Source: Nocardia sputorum (lineage in GTDB: Bacteria > Actinomycetota > Actinomycetes > Mycobacteriales > Mycobacteriaceae). From it: DNA of 64,000 nucleotides. The notes beneath the pieces are model-generated. The model saw nothing but the letters and a program-made list of their open reading frames with translations. It searched no databases and was not told the origin of the DNA. Location of the stretch: positions 2,480,001 to 2,544,000 of the forward strand of contig NZ_AP026978.1 in assembly GCF_027924405.1 (NCBI RefSeq), given 5' to 3'. This document shows, piece by piece, positions 25,123-33,466 of the stretch (position 1 is its first letter; each line of letters starts with the position of its first letter). The translations under genes were made by a program, and so were the position numbers.

Positions 25123-26085
25123 TCATTTGACGGCGATGCGGAGGTGGATCGCGCCGTCGCCGGGGTCGGTGGAGGCCAGGGCCGCGAAGATGAGGTCGCC
25201 GATGTCGACGCGCGGGATCGTCCCCACGATGGCGTCCACGAGCGGCTGCAGGATCGGCGCCAGCGGTGCCAGTTGCGGGCCGATCTCGTCGACCCACTGG
25301 CCGAGCCGGTGCACGAAGGGCACGAGTCCCGTGCCTTCCTGGTACATCCGGGGCGCGTCGCCTGTGCGGAACAGGCGGCCGATGGCCTCGGCGATATCGT
25401 CTACGCGCTGGCCGAACTCGATCAGCGGTGGACGGGCCACCGTCAGCGCGGGCCCGGCGTCGGCCATGTCCGGTGCGATGCTCTGCAGATCACCCAGCAG
25501 TTCACCCACCGCCGGGGACCGGGCGGCGAGAGCGGCGGCGAGCAGCCCGGTGGAGCGCGAGAGTTCGGGCACGACCGCCTCGGTTCCGGTCAGCGCCTCG
25601 GTGAATGTGTCGACGAGGGCGTTGGCGGCGGCCGGGTCGATGCGGCTCAGCACCCGGGTGACCAGCCGGGCCAGTTCCGGGATCGACAGCGGCGGGCGCA
25701 CGAGCGCCGTATCGATCGCCTCACCGTCGCGCAGGTTCCGTCCGCCCGGCGACTGCGGCGCAAACTCCACATAGGGCTCGCCCAGCCACGACAGATTCTC
25801 GATGGTGACGAGGCTGTCGGCCGGAACCTGGTACATCGCGTGGATGTCCATCGTCACCCGCACTCCGGAGGCGGTCGAGTCGACGGCGGTGATCTCGCCC
25901 ACCTCGATCCCGGACAACAGCACGGGCGATCCGGTTGCCAGACCTCCGGAGTCGGCCACGCGCATGGTGACGGTGGTGTACTCGGCGAACGGGTCCGCGC
26001 CGACGACACCGAAGGCCAGATAGGCCGAGCCCACCACCGATACGGCGGCGATCGCCCCGAGAGACAGCACCGAGCGCGGTTTCAT
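25123..26085 (-). CDS. mceF: MCE family protein, MceF position
   Basis: A 320-residue membrane-anchored substrate-binding protein of the Mce lipid importer. It has an N-terminal signal-anchor (residues 7-28), an MCE domain starting at YTTVTMRVADSGGL with SGIEVGEI (about 38-115), then the long helical region. It is the last of six mce genes and its start overlaps the mceE stop by four bases. The C-terminal region is shorter than in many MceF proteins, ending directly after the helical part. The transported lipid cannot be told from sequence. Confidence 0.88.
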   Translation of the reverse strand: MKPRSVLSLGAIAAVSVVGSAYLAFGVVGADPFAEYTTVTMRVADSGGLATGSPVLLSGIEVGEITAVDSTASGVRVTMDIHAMYQVPADSLVTIENLSWLGEPYVEFAPQSPGGRNLRDGEAIDTALVRPPLSIPELARLVTRVLSRIDPAAANALVDTFTEALTGTEAVVPELSRSTGLLAAALAARSPAVGELLGDLQSIAPDMADAGPALTVARPPLIEFGQRVDDIAEAIGRLFRTGDAPRMYQEGTGLVPFVHRLGQWVDEIGPQLAPLAPILQPLVDAIVGTIPRVDIGDLIFAALASTDPGDGAIHLRIAVK

Positions 26086-27155
26086 CGCACGACTCCGATC
26101 ATTCGCAGGGTCCGCACGATCTGCTCGACCTGGTCATCGGCCGGCATCGGCGGGCCCTGTGGCGGCGTGATGGTCACCGCGCGCAGATTCACCTTCGGCC
26201 CGTGCTCGACGAACGGAATGATCTTGTCGCGGATCACCGCGACGAACGCGTTGAGGTTCGACGGCCGCTGAAGGTCCAGCGGTGCGCTGGTGAACAGCAG
26301 CGGATAGATCGCCCCGAGTGCGTTGTCCGCGGACTGCGCCACCGGGGCGAGCCAGGTCAGCGCGTGCGCGACCGGAGCCATGCCGCCGAGGACGCCGATG
26401 ACGTTGACGATGGTGGCCACCGCGGCCGACAGTTGCTCGACGGCGGATTCGGTGAGTAGTTCGGCGAGGGTGTCGCGCCGGTCGTACATCACCTGGGAAT
26501 CCTTGGTGAAGCCGTTGAGCAGTTCGTCGACCTGATTCAGATTGGCCGACAGGTCCACGGCGTCGGCGCCGAGCACCTGGAAGATGCGCGCCGTCTGCGC
26601 CGGGTCCTGCGGCAGCACACCGTTGAGGTCGGTGACCAGGTCCTGCAGATGCTGGATGGCGCCGCCCTGCACGAAGGTCGCGACGCCGGCGAGGGTGTCC
26701 TCGACACGGACGGCGGGCCGGGTCTGGCCGAGGGGGATGGTGTCGCCGTCGCGCAGGAGGTCACCGAAACCGTCTGGGGGAGTGGTCAAGGCGATGTGGA
26801 TATCGCCGAGCAGGGTGTTCTGCCGCAGGACCGCCGTGGTCGTCGTGGGTAGCTGCACCGTGTCGTCGATCTCGGCCTCCACGACGGCGTGACCGCCATC
26901 TGCGGGCTCGCGATCGCTCTGCGCCAGTCCGATATGCGTCGCGACGCCGACCTGTGCGCCGTTGGCGACCACCTTGGCCCGCGCGGGCAGGTTCAGCACA
27001 TCGGAGAACTCGATACGGATGTGATACGACGGGCCGGACACGCTCGCCCCGGGCAGCGGCAGCGTCGACGGGTCGAACGAGCATGCGCCGCACACCAGGA
27101 CCGCCGCCATGCCGAGGGGCAGCGCGGCCCGGCGCAGCCGGGCGGCGGGCCTCAT
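26082..27155 (-). CDS. mceE: MCE family lipoprotein, MceE (LprK-like)
   Basis: A 357-residue Mce subunit. The N-terminus MRPAARLRRAALPLGMAAVL is a lipoprotein-type signal followed by VCGAC-S-F-D-P, where the second Cys would be lipidated, as in the LprK/MceE class. The MCE domain follows (FSDVLNLPARAKVVANG) and then the helical region. An open frame continues far upstream (to 27881), but the ATG overlapping the mceD stop is the only start consistent with the signal peptide. Confidence 0.9.
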   Translation of the reverse strand: MRPAARLRRAALPLGMAAVLVCGACSFDPSTLPLPGASVSGPSYHIRIEFSDVLNLPARAKVVANGAQVGVATHIGLAQSDREPADGGHAVVEAEIDDTVQLPTTTTAVLRQNTLLGDIHIALTTPPDGFGDLLRDGDTIPLGQTRPAVRVEDTLAGVATFVQGGAIQHLQDLVTDLNGVLPQDPAQTARIFQVLGADAVDLSANLNQVDELLNGFTKDSQVMYDRRDTLAELLTESAVEQLSAAVATIVNVIGVLGGMAPVAHALTWLAPVAQSADNALGAIYPLLFTSAPLDLQRPSNLNAFVAVIRDKIIPFVEHGPKVNLRAVTITPPQGPPMPADDQVEQIVRTLRMIGVVR

Positions 27156-28282
27156 CGTGCACCTGCCGAGGCCAGGACCAGCCGCACCAGATCCACGGTC
27201 GCCACGCCGTCGGCGGCCGAGCACCGCCCCGGCGCGACCATGGCGATCGCGGCACAGATCTTCTCGGCCTCCGGTGTGGGTACGGTGACCCGCGGTGGCG
27301 CGTAGGTGAGCCCGGGTGCGCCGGTGCGCGGATCGATGATCGCGGTGAAGGCGCCGGTGATCACGGGGATCATCTCGACGATCTGGCGCAGCGTCGCGAT
27401 GTGCGCGCCGAGGAACCGGATCAGCGGTACCGACGCGTCCAGTAGCAGGAAGATCGGATCGCCGAACATCGTGGTGATGTCGTTGAGCATGGGCAGCACC
27501 CGGCGGAAACGGTCGATGATGACGGTGGTCTCGCTGAACAGTTCGTTGTTGACCTGACGCAGGATCGATTCCAGCCCCAGCACCATCGAATTGATGGTGC
27601 CCCAGTGCGTTGAGACGCTGTCGGCCAGCGCGGCGAGGCTGTCGATGATCCCGGACAACCGGCCGATGGCCGCGTCGGGGTGGTCCAGCGCGGCACCGAG
27701 TTTGGCGATGAGGGCGTTGAGCTGCGGGCCCGTCCCGGCGGTGGCGGTATTCAATTGCGTGACCAGCCGCCCGATCTCGTCGTTCTGCTCGGTTTCCGGG
27801 CCGAGTAACTGCTCCGACAGCTCCGCCACCGCGTGCAGGGTCTCGGTGAGACTCTTCGGTGTCAGGGTGCGGGTCAGACACTGCCCCGGGTCCCAGCGGT
27901 CCAGGACGGTGCCGCTGTGCAGCACGGCCAGGTCGCGGTCGGTGGTGACGTTGCGCGACAACGTGGTCGCGGAGGCGTCCGCCAGCACCGGGTGCTCGGC
28001 GTCGACGGCGAAGTCGACCCGCACCTTGTCCCCGGCGGGCCGCACGCCGGTGACGGTGCCGACGGGAATACCACGCATGGTGACGTGGTTGCCCGGGTAG
28101 AGCCCGACGCTGTCGGGCATCAGCGCGCAGTAGGACACCGTTCTGCGCAGCGGGTCCGCGACGACGAGATAGCCCAGCACGGCGACCGCGACCAGCACCA
28201 GCGCCCCGGCCACGGACATGGTCGCGCGGGACCCGAGCACGGTGTGCACAACCGTCGGGCGTGAACGAATCCGACCGGACAT
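27152..28282 (-). CDS. mceD: MCE family protein, MceD
   Basis: A 376-residue Mce subunit with a transmembrane anchor at about residues 22-43, an MCE domain (YCALMPDSVGLYPGNHVTMRG), a cysteine in DPGQCLTRT, and a helical region followed by a Pro-containing C-terminus (YAPPRVTVPTPEAEKIC). Its TGA overlaps the mceE start (ATGA) and its own ATG overlaps the mceC stop (TGATG), so translation is coupled along the operon. Confidence 0.9.
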   Translation of the reverse strand: MSGRIRSRPTVVHTVLGSRATMSVAGALVLVAVAVLGYLVVADPLRRTVSYCALMPDSVGLYPGNHVTMRGIPVGTVTGVRPAGDKVRVDFAVDAEHPVLADASATTLSRNVTTDRDLAVLHSGTVLDRWDPGQCLTRTLTPKSLTETLHAVAELSEQLLGPETEQNDEIGRLVTQLNTATAGTGPQLNALIAKLGAALDHPDAAIGRLSGIIDSLAALADSVSTHWGTINSMVLGLESILRQVNNELFSETTVIIDRFRRVLPMLNDITTMFGDPIFLLLDASVPLIRFLGAHIATLRQIVEMIPVITGAFTAIIDPRTGAPGLTYAPPRVTVPTPEAEKICAAIAMVAPGRCSAADGVATVDLVRLVLASAGAR

Positions 28283-29352
28283 CAGCAGGCCTTTCCGGGA
28301 ACCGGGACGCAGATCTGCGCGAGCAGTGTCCCGGCGTCGATCGGTTGCGGGGCCGCCACGGTGGCGGTGGGATCGCCCACCTGTACCTGCCCGTCGGGCA
28401 GCACCAGCCGTGTCAACTGTTCCCCGATGCCGTGGACGGAGTCGAGGAGGGTGGTGAGCTTGCCACCGATGTCCTCCAATTCGTCGACGGCGTCGGCCAG
28501 TTGCCGGGCCATCGGCTTCAGCGTCGTTTCCCAGGACGGCTGTAACGCCGCGACCCGGCCGAACACCGACCGCAGCAGCTGGACCGCCTCGCGCACCTCG
28601 GCCCGCTTGTCACCGAGCATGGTCTCGAGCAGCGTGATCTTCTCGATCATCCGGCGCAGCTGACCTTTGCCCAGGTCGACGACGCCGAGATACTCCTGCG
28701 CGACCGTGAGGGCCTTGGAGACGTCGGTGCGCTGGCGGTCGAGCACGTCCACGAGATGCTCGGCGCCGGTGAGCATCTGGCGGATGCTGCCGGGAGCCTC
28801 GGTGATCGAGTCGGCGAGGGCGGACAGGTTGGCGCGCAGGGTGCTGCCGTCGATGCCGCGGATCGGGTCGGCCGCGTCCTGGAAGGTCTCCATGAGGCTG
28901 TAAGGCAGGCGGACGTGGTCGGAGGGAATCGGCTTGGATTTCCCCAGCGGTTTCTCCCCGGCCGGGAACAGCGCCACGTAGTGCCCGCCGACCAAGGTGA
29001 GCATCCGCACGTCCAGTGTGGTCGCGTCGCCGACGAACACGTCGTTGTCCACGGTGAAGCGCATGATCACCTTGTCCGGGCGCAGCTCGAGCTTCTCGAC
29101 CTTGCCGACCGAGATGCCCGCCAGGCGGACGTCGTCACCGACCTTCACGGTCTCCGCTTCGGTGAGTTCGGCGGTGTAGGTGCTGTGGCCGAACGGGATC
29201 ACGTACACCGCCGCGGCGACCAGCAGGGCCAGCACCACCAGCACGACCCCCAGCGCGCCGAGCCCGAACTCTCGCCGCATCGTGCTGATCTCGTCGCGGC
29301 CGTACAGTATTCGGCGCGCCCGTGCGGGCAGTGCATCGATCACGCGTGGCAT
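28282..29352 (-). CDS. mceC: MCE family protein, MceC
   Basis: A 356-residue Mce subunit. A basic N-terminus (ARARRILYGRDEIS) leads into one transmembrane segment (about residues 32-55), then the MCE domain (STYTAELTEAETVKVGDDVR) and a long helical region. The ATG at 29352, overlapping the mceB end by 13 bp, was chosen. An ATG at 29280 (MRREFGLG) is a credible alternative, since most MceC proteins begin close to the membrane anchor. Confidence 0.86.
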   Translation of the reverse strand: MPRVIDALPARARRILYGRDEISTMRREFGLGALGVVLVVLALLVAAAVYVIPFGHSTYTAELTEAETVKVGDDVRLAGISVGKVEKLELRPDKVIMRFTVDNDVFVGDATTLDVRMLTLVGGHYVALFPAGEKPLGKSKPIPSDHVRLPYSLMETFQDAADPIRGIDGSTLRANLSALADSITEAPGSIRQMLTGAEHLVDVLDRQRTDVSKALTVAQEYLGVVDLGKGQLRRMIEKITLLETMLGDKRAEVREAVQLLRSVFGRVAALQPSWETTLKPMARQLADAVDELEDIGGKLTTLLDSVHGIGEQLTRLVLPDGQVQVGDPTATVAAPQPIDAGTLLAQICVPVPGKAC

Positions 29353-30347
29353 AGCGACACCCGTTGTCCGGCGAGAAGGATCTGCAGTGGCTGCGGCGCG
29401 CTCGCCTCTCCCTTGCTGCACACCGGCGATGACCCAGGAATGCGCTGCGGTATCGACGCGTTCAGCGCGGCGAGCGCGGCCGGTAATCGGCCGAGAACCT
29501 CGACCACCAGCTGCGGATCGGGAATCAACAGGCGCACGATCGCCTCGAGATCGGGGTTGTCGTTCTCGGTGAATCCCAGCATGGCCAGCAGGCTGTCCAC
29601 CGGTTTGAGCACCGGCGGCGCGGTGAGCGAGAAGTCGATCAGGCCGACGACGTTGCGCTGCAGCGAGTCGAAGATGTCGGCGGCATTGCCGAGCAGGGTG
29701 ATCAACGGCGCCGAGGAGCCGCCGATCGTATCGTTGATCTGGGACAAGTTGCGGATCAGGGTGGTGATGACCTGCTGGCGATCGGTGACGTAGGCGGCCA
29801 GGTCGCCGATGGCGTCCAGGGCCGGGCCGATGCCGCTGCCGTTGCCTTCGATCACGGCGAGCATGCTTTCGGTGAACTTGTTGAGCTTCTCCGGTGACAG
29901 TGTGGCCAGTACCGGTTTCAGCCCGTTGAACAGGCTGGTCACATCGAACGAGGGAACGGTGTGCTCGACGCCGATCGTGGACCCGGGCCGCAGCGGTCCC
30001 CCGCGCTCGGGGACGTGCTGCACGTCGATGTAGCGCTGGCCCAACAGATTCTGGTATCGGATGGCGAGCTTGCTGGTGTCGAACAGCGGCGTCGAGGTGG
30101 CCAGGTCGAACCGCACCTTCGCTCGATCACCCTGGAGCGCAATGGTTCGCACCTGGCCCACGGCGATGCCGTGCAGCCGCACCTCGTCCCCGGCGCGCAG
30201 GCCGTTGACGTCGGTGAACACCGCGGTATAGGTGTGGGTGTCGCCGTCCACCGGATGCCTGATGACCGTGACGATCGCGCCCAGCAGCAGCGCGATCGCC
30301 ACGGCGAACAGGGCCAGTCGCCAGGCGGCCCCGCGCGTTGTCCTCAT
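29340..30347 (-). CDS. mceB: MCE family protein, MceB
   Basis: A 335-residue Mce subunit with a transmembrane anchor at residues 9-29, an MCE domain starting at HTYTAVFTDVNGLRAGDEVR with IRYQNLLGQRYIDV, and a helical region. Two cysteines near the C-terminus (SPVCSKG and SLCHA) match the terminal cysteines typical of MceB proteins. The start overlaps the mceA stop by four bases. Confidence 0.9.
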   Translation of the reverse strand: MRTTRGAAWRLALFAVAIALLLGAIVTVIRHPVDGDTHTYTAVFTDVNGLRAGDEVRLHGIAVGQVRTIALQGDRAKVRFDLATSTPLFDTSKLAIRYQNLLGQRYIDVQHVPERGGPLRPGSTIGVEHTVPSFDVTSLFNGLKPVLATLSPEKLNKFTESMLAVIEGNGSGIGPALDAIGDLAAYVTDRQQVITTLIRNLSQINDTIGGSSAPLITLLGNAADIFDSLQRNVVGLIDFSLTAPPVLKPVDSLLAMLGFTENDNPDLEAIVRLLIPDPQLVVEVLGRLPAALAALNASIPQRIPGSSPVCSKGEASAPQPLQILLAGQRVSLCHA

Positions 30348-31390
30348 CGTCCGCCTCCGTCGAGAATCGGGTTGCCGCTCAGCGGGATCGCCAGCGACGG
30401 GATATTGCGCAGGTCCACGTCGGCCTGCAGGACCGGGCCGTCGGGAGTGTCGGGCATGACATCGCGCATCCGCTGGATCAGCTCTCCGACCTCCGCACCG
30501 GATCGCCGTGGATCGGGCACCGTCTGCGCCACCATTCGCAGCACCGGTATCAGCAGACCGGTGTAGCCCGAGAAACCGGTCTCGGCGTAGCGCAACGCCT
30601 GCGCCACCTCGGGCAGCAGTTGGTCGACGACCATGGTGATCCCGCCGTCGATCCGTGCGCGATCCTCGCGCAGCGTCTCGATCCGGTAGATGCGGTCGAG
30701 CAGGTCGATCAGGGAGTCGATGAAGTCGCCGCCACCGTTGAGCGTGACACCGAAGCGGCCCAGGGTCAGCGACAACGGCATCGCCTGCACCTCGGTGACG
30801 GTGCGGGCCAGCGTGACCACCGACTCCAGGAACGGGGTGAAGGCGCGGGTGTCGGCGGCAAGAGTCGCCAGCAGGGTCGCCATCCGCGGGGTCAGCACCG
30901 CGTCGCCGACCTGCGACAGGCTGCGCAGCAGGTTGCCCATGGTCGCGTCGTACACCGCGTCGGGTCCGGACAGGTCCAGCACCGCCCCCGAGCGCAGCGG
31001 CGCCCCGCCCGGACCGCGGCGCAGCTCGATCTCGCTGATGCCGAACAAATTCCCGGTCGCGTAGTCCATCCGCAGGCTGGAGTCCAGTCCCGGCAGCCGG
31101 GCGGAGTCCAGGCGCACCGCGATGTTCTGGGTGCCGCGCTCGCCGGGGGAGATGCCGGTGACCCGGCCGACCCGAACACCGTCCAGCCGCACCTGCGTGC
31201 CCGCGAGCACGCCGTCGCCGACACGGCTGGTGCGCAATACGATTCGGACGCCCGGTTCCTCACGGACCGCCCGATAACCGAGCGTCCCGAGCGCGGCCAG
31301 CACGACCAGCACGACCGCGAGCGTGCCCACCGCGAGCGCACGGCGGCGATCAACGGTGACTCCGGGAATTCCGTAGTTCGGCATCGGCAC
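30344..31390 (-). CDS. mceA: MCE family protein, MceA
   Basis: A 348-residue first Mce subunit. It has a transmembrane anchor at about residues 19-41, an MCE domain (VRIVLRTSRVGDGVLAGTQVRLDG, in two adjoining parts) and a helical tail. It directly abuts yrbEB with no gap. Six Mce subunits form a hexameric assembly that carries lipids from the outer layer to the YrbE permease pair. The energising MceG/MkaG ATPase is not in this window, as is usual. Confidence 0.9.
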   Translation of the reverse strand: MPMPNYGIPGVTVDRRRALAVGTLAVVLVVLAALGTLGYRAVREEPGVRIVLRTSRVGDGVLAGTQVRLDGVRVGRVTGISPGERGTQNIAVRLDSARLPGLDSSLRMDYATGNLFGISEIELRRGPGGAPLRSGAVLDLSGPDAVYDATMGNLLRSLSQVGDAVLTPRMATLLATLAADTRAFTPFLESVVTLARTVTEVQAMPLSLTLGRFGVTLNGGGDFIDSLIDLLDRIYRIETLREDRARIDGGITMVVDQLLPEVAQALRYAETGFSGYTGLLIPVLRMVAQTVPDPRRSGAEVGELIQRMRDVMPDTPDGPVLQADVDLRNIPSLAIPLSGNPILDGGGR

Positions 31391-32245
31391 TCACCCCGTG
31401 AAGCTGACCGCGGAGTCGATGCCCCACAGCATGATCGACAGGACCATGTCGACGGCGATGATCGCCACCGAGCTGGCACGCACGGCACGACCCGACGCGA
31501 TCCCGACCCCTTCGGGACCGCCGGCGGCGAAGAACCCGTAGTAGGAGTGCACCAGGATGACCACGGTCGCGAAGACCGCCACCTTGGCCACCGCGGCGAC
31601 CACGTCGAATCCGGACACGAACTGGTAGAAGTAGTGGTCGTAGACCCCGGCCGACTGCCCGTGCACCAGCGTGATGAGCCCCCGGCACGCCAGATACGAC
31701 AGGATCAGCGCGATCAGGAAGGTCGGCACCATGGCCACCGCTCCGCCGATGACGCGGGTGGTCACCACGAACGGCACCGAGCGCAGCCCCAGAGCCTCGA
31801 TCGCGTCGATCTCCTCGCTGATCCGCATGGCCCCGATCTCGGCGGTCATGCGGCAGCCCGCCTGGCCGGCGAACCCGACCGCCGCCGCGATCGGCGCCAG
31901 TTCGCGGGTGATGGCGTATGCGGAGACGATCCCGGTGACCGGACCCATGCCGACGATGTCGAGAGTGGCGAAGGATTCGATCGCCACCGACGCGCCCATC
32001 ACCAGTCCCAGCACGATCATCATCGGCACCGTGCCGCCGCCGACGATCACCGAGCCGCCGCCCCAGGTCATCGCGGAGATCGCGCGCATCGTCTCGGCGC
32101 CGTAGCGGCGCAGCGTCAGCGGGATCGCCGACAGCACCTGCCAGGTGAAGGCCAGCACGAAGCCGATCGATTCCACCCGCGACAGCCCGAACCTGCTGCG
32201 CAAGAGCCGCTTCAATCCCTTCGGGGCATAGGTCGAGGCGCTCAT
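31391..32245 (-). CDS. yrbEB: YrbE/MlaE-type permease, second subunit (YrbEB)
   Basis: A 284-residue inner-membrane permease with five or six transmembrane helices. The MlaE-family core is clear: EAMRISEEIDAIEALG in the form IGAMRISEEIDAIEAL around residues 150-165, the site that couples to the ATPase. The start codon overlaps the yrbEA stop (TGATG). An upstream extension of the open frame (to 32899) is antisense-like padding and was rejected. Confidence 0.92.
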   Translation of the reverse strand: MSASTYAPKGLKRLLRSRFGLSRVESIGFVLAFTWQVLSAIPLTLRRYGAETMRAISAMTWGGGSVIVGGGTVPMMIVLGLVMGASVAIESFATLDIVGMGPVTGIVSAYAITRELAPIAAAVGFAGQAGCRMTAEIGAMRISEEIDAIEALGLRSVPFVVTTRVIGGAVAMVPTFLIALILSYLACRGLITLVHGQSAGVYDHYFYQFVSGFDVVAAVAKVAVFATVVILVHSYYGFFAAGGPEGVGIASGRAVRASSVAIIAVDMVLSIMLWGIDSAVSFTG

Positions 32246-33159
32246 CACGCCAGCCTCGTAGGCAGGAACATGGCGGTGATCTGCGTGATCACCAGGTTCA
32301 CCAGCACGATCGACACCACCGACAGCACCACCGCGGCGTTCACCGCGTCGGCCACCCCACGCGGCCCGCCCTTGGCCTCCAGTCCCCGCTGGCAGGCGAT
32401 CACCACCACCAGGAAGCCGAAGATCATCGCCTTCACCAGCGAGATCCACACGTCCGCGAGCGTGGTGAACGACCCGAAGGTGCTCCAGTAGCTGCCCGGC
32501 GTGACATTTTGCCCGCCGACCGCCACCGTGTAGCCGGCCAGCACGCCGACGAAGATGATCAGCACATTCAACATCGGAGCCACCACCAGCATGGCGATGA
32601 TCCGCGGAATCACCAGCCGGTGTACCGGACTGATGCCCATGGTGGTCAGGGCGTCGATCTCGTCGCGGATGGTCCGCGCACCGAGATCCGCCGCGATCGC
32701 CGCCGCCCCCGCCCCGCCGAGCAGGAATCCCGTAGCCAGCGGCGCACCCTGTTTGATGACTCCCAGCCCGCCGGTCGCCCCCAGCAGCGAATCCGCGCCG
32801 AGACTGCGAATCAGGTTGCCCACCTGCACCGACACGATCACCCCGAACGGGATGGCCATCAGGATCGCCGGAATAGCGGTCACCGTCACCAGCCACCACC
32901 CCTGCACGATCGCCTCGCGCCAGTGCAGCCGCCCCCGCGCGAGGTCGGTCACCGCGCCGAGCACGGCTTCCTCGGCGATGCGCACTGCCCGGCCGAAGGT
33001 GCGCACCGACGCCACGGCGGTGTCGGAAAAATTCCGCCGCAGCACCCGGGCGGCGGACGGACGCGCACGGTCCGACGGCAGCGGCGGGGTGTGAGGCGGG
33101 TTCGGATAAGTGGCTGTCACGGCGGCTTCGATCGACGGCGGGGGCGGTACGGCGTTCAT
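32245..33159 (-). CDS. yrbEA: YrbE/MlaE-type permease, first subunit (YrbEA)
   Basis: A 304-residue MlaE-family permease, first gene of the operon. The first 40 residues are Pro-rich and cytosolic. Helices follow, with the conserved LGARTIRDEIDALTTMGISP loop (about residues 160-180). The ATG is preceded by AAAGGAAA eleven bases away. The promoter region upstream (33160-33466) contains the GACTGA-N4-TCAGTC palindrome described separately. With YrbEB it forms the channel pair fed by MceA-F. Confidence 0.92.
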   Translation of the reverse strand: MNAVPPPPSIEAAVTATYPNPPHTPPLPSDRARPSAARVLRRNFSDTAVASVRTFGRAVRIAEEAVLGAVTDLARGRLHWREAIVQGWWLVTVTAIPAILMAIPFGVIVSVQVGNLIRSLGADSLLGATGGLGVIKQGAPLATGFLLGGAGAAAIAADLGARTIRDEIDALTTMGISPVHRLVIPRIIAMLVVAPMLNVLIIFVGVLAGYTVAVGGQNVTPGSYWSTFGSFTTLADVWISLVKAMIFGFLVVVIACQRGLEAKGGPRGVADAVNAAVVLSVVSIVLVNLVITQITAMFLPTRLA

Positions 33160-33387
33160 TGCTACGAAAGATTTCCTTTGCCGAGAGCGGATCCGGTCAA
33201 CGCTGGAGGTGTCCCAACGCCGCGCCGCCGTGGTACCGCGATGTCACAACACACCGCCTCGGTCGATCGGCGCGCTTCGCTGCCGGACGGCAGCATCGGC
33301 CAGGCGTGAAGACCGGCGGCTTCCCGCCGCAAGCACGGAAAAGGCAGACGATCCGCGAGCACGCGTTCCCATCGTCCGGTATTAGCG

Positions 33388-33393
33388 ATTATC
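33388..33393 (-). promoter_or_regulatory. Probable -10 of the yrbE-mce operon
   Basis: The minus strand reads GATAAT, immediately downstream of the palindromic operator, giving a leader of about 220 bases before yrbEA. The -35 is not well conserved (GTGGTG at 17 bp). No small gene is evident in the 307-bp gap. Confidence 0.45.
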
Positions 33394-33395
33394 TC

Positions 33396-33411
33396 GACTG
33401 ACCTATCAGTC
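33396..33411. promoter_or_regulatory. Palindromic operator copy 1 (mce promoter)
   Basis: GACTGA-CCTA-TCAGTC, a perfect 6-bp inverted repeat with a 4-bp spacer, located between the likely -10 and the -35 position of the mce operon. The half-sites are identical to copy 2 at 35904-35919. Size and symmetry fit a TetR-family operator. Confidence 0.72.
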
Positions 33412-33466
33412 ACCACGAGACACGACTCCATTCCATTTTCGATGGGCGTCCACTTTTCCGGTGTGC

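Noticed and set aside
27156..27881. Upstream extension of mceE
   Set aside because: Overlaps mceD entirely and would bury the lipoprotein signal peptide; the coupled ATG at 27155 fits the family.
30338..32491. A 717-codon plus-strand frame across mceA and yrbEB
   Set aside because: It is antisense to well-conserved mce genes; composition is His/Arg/Gln-rich without motifs.
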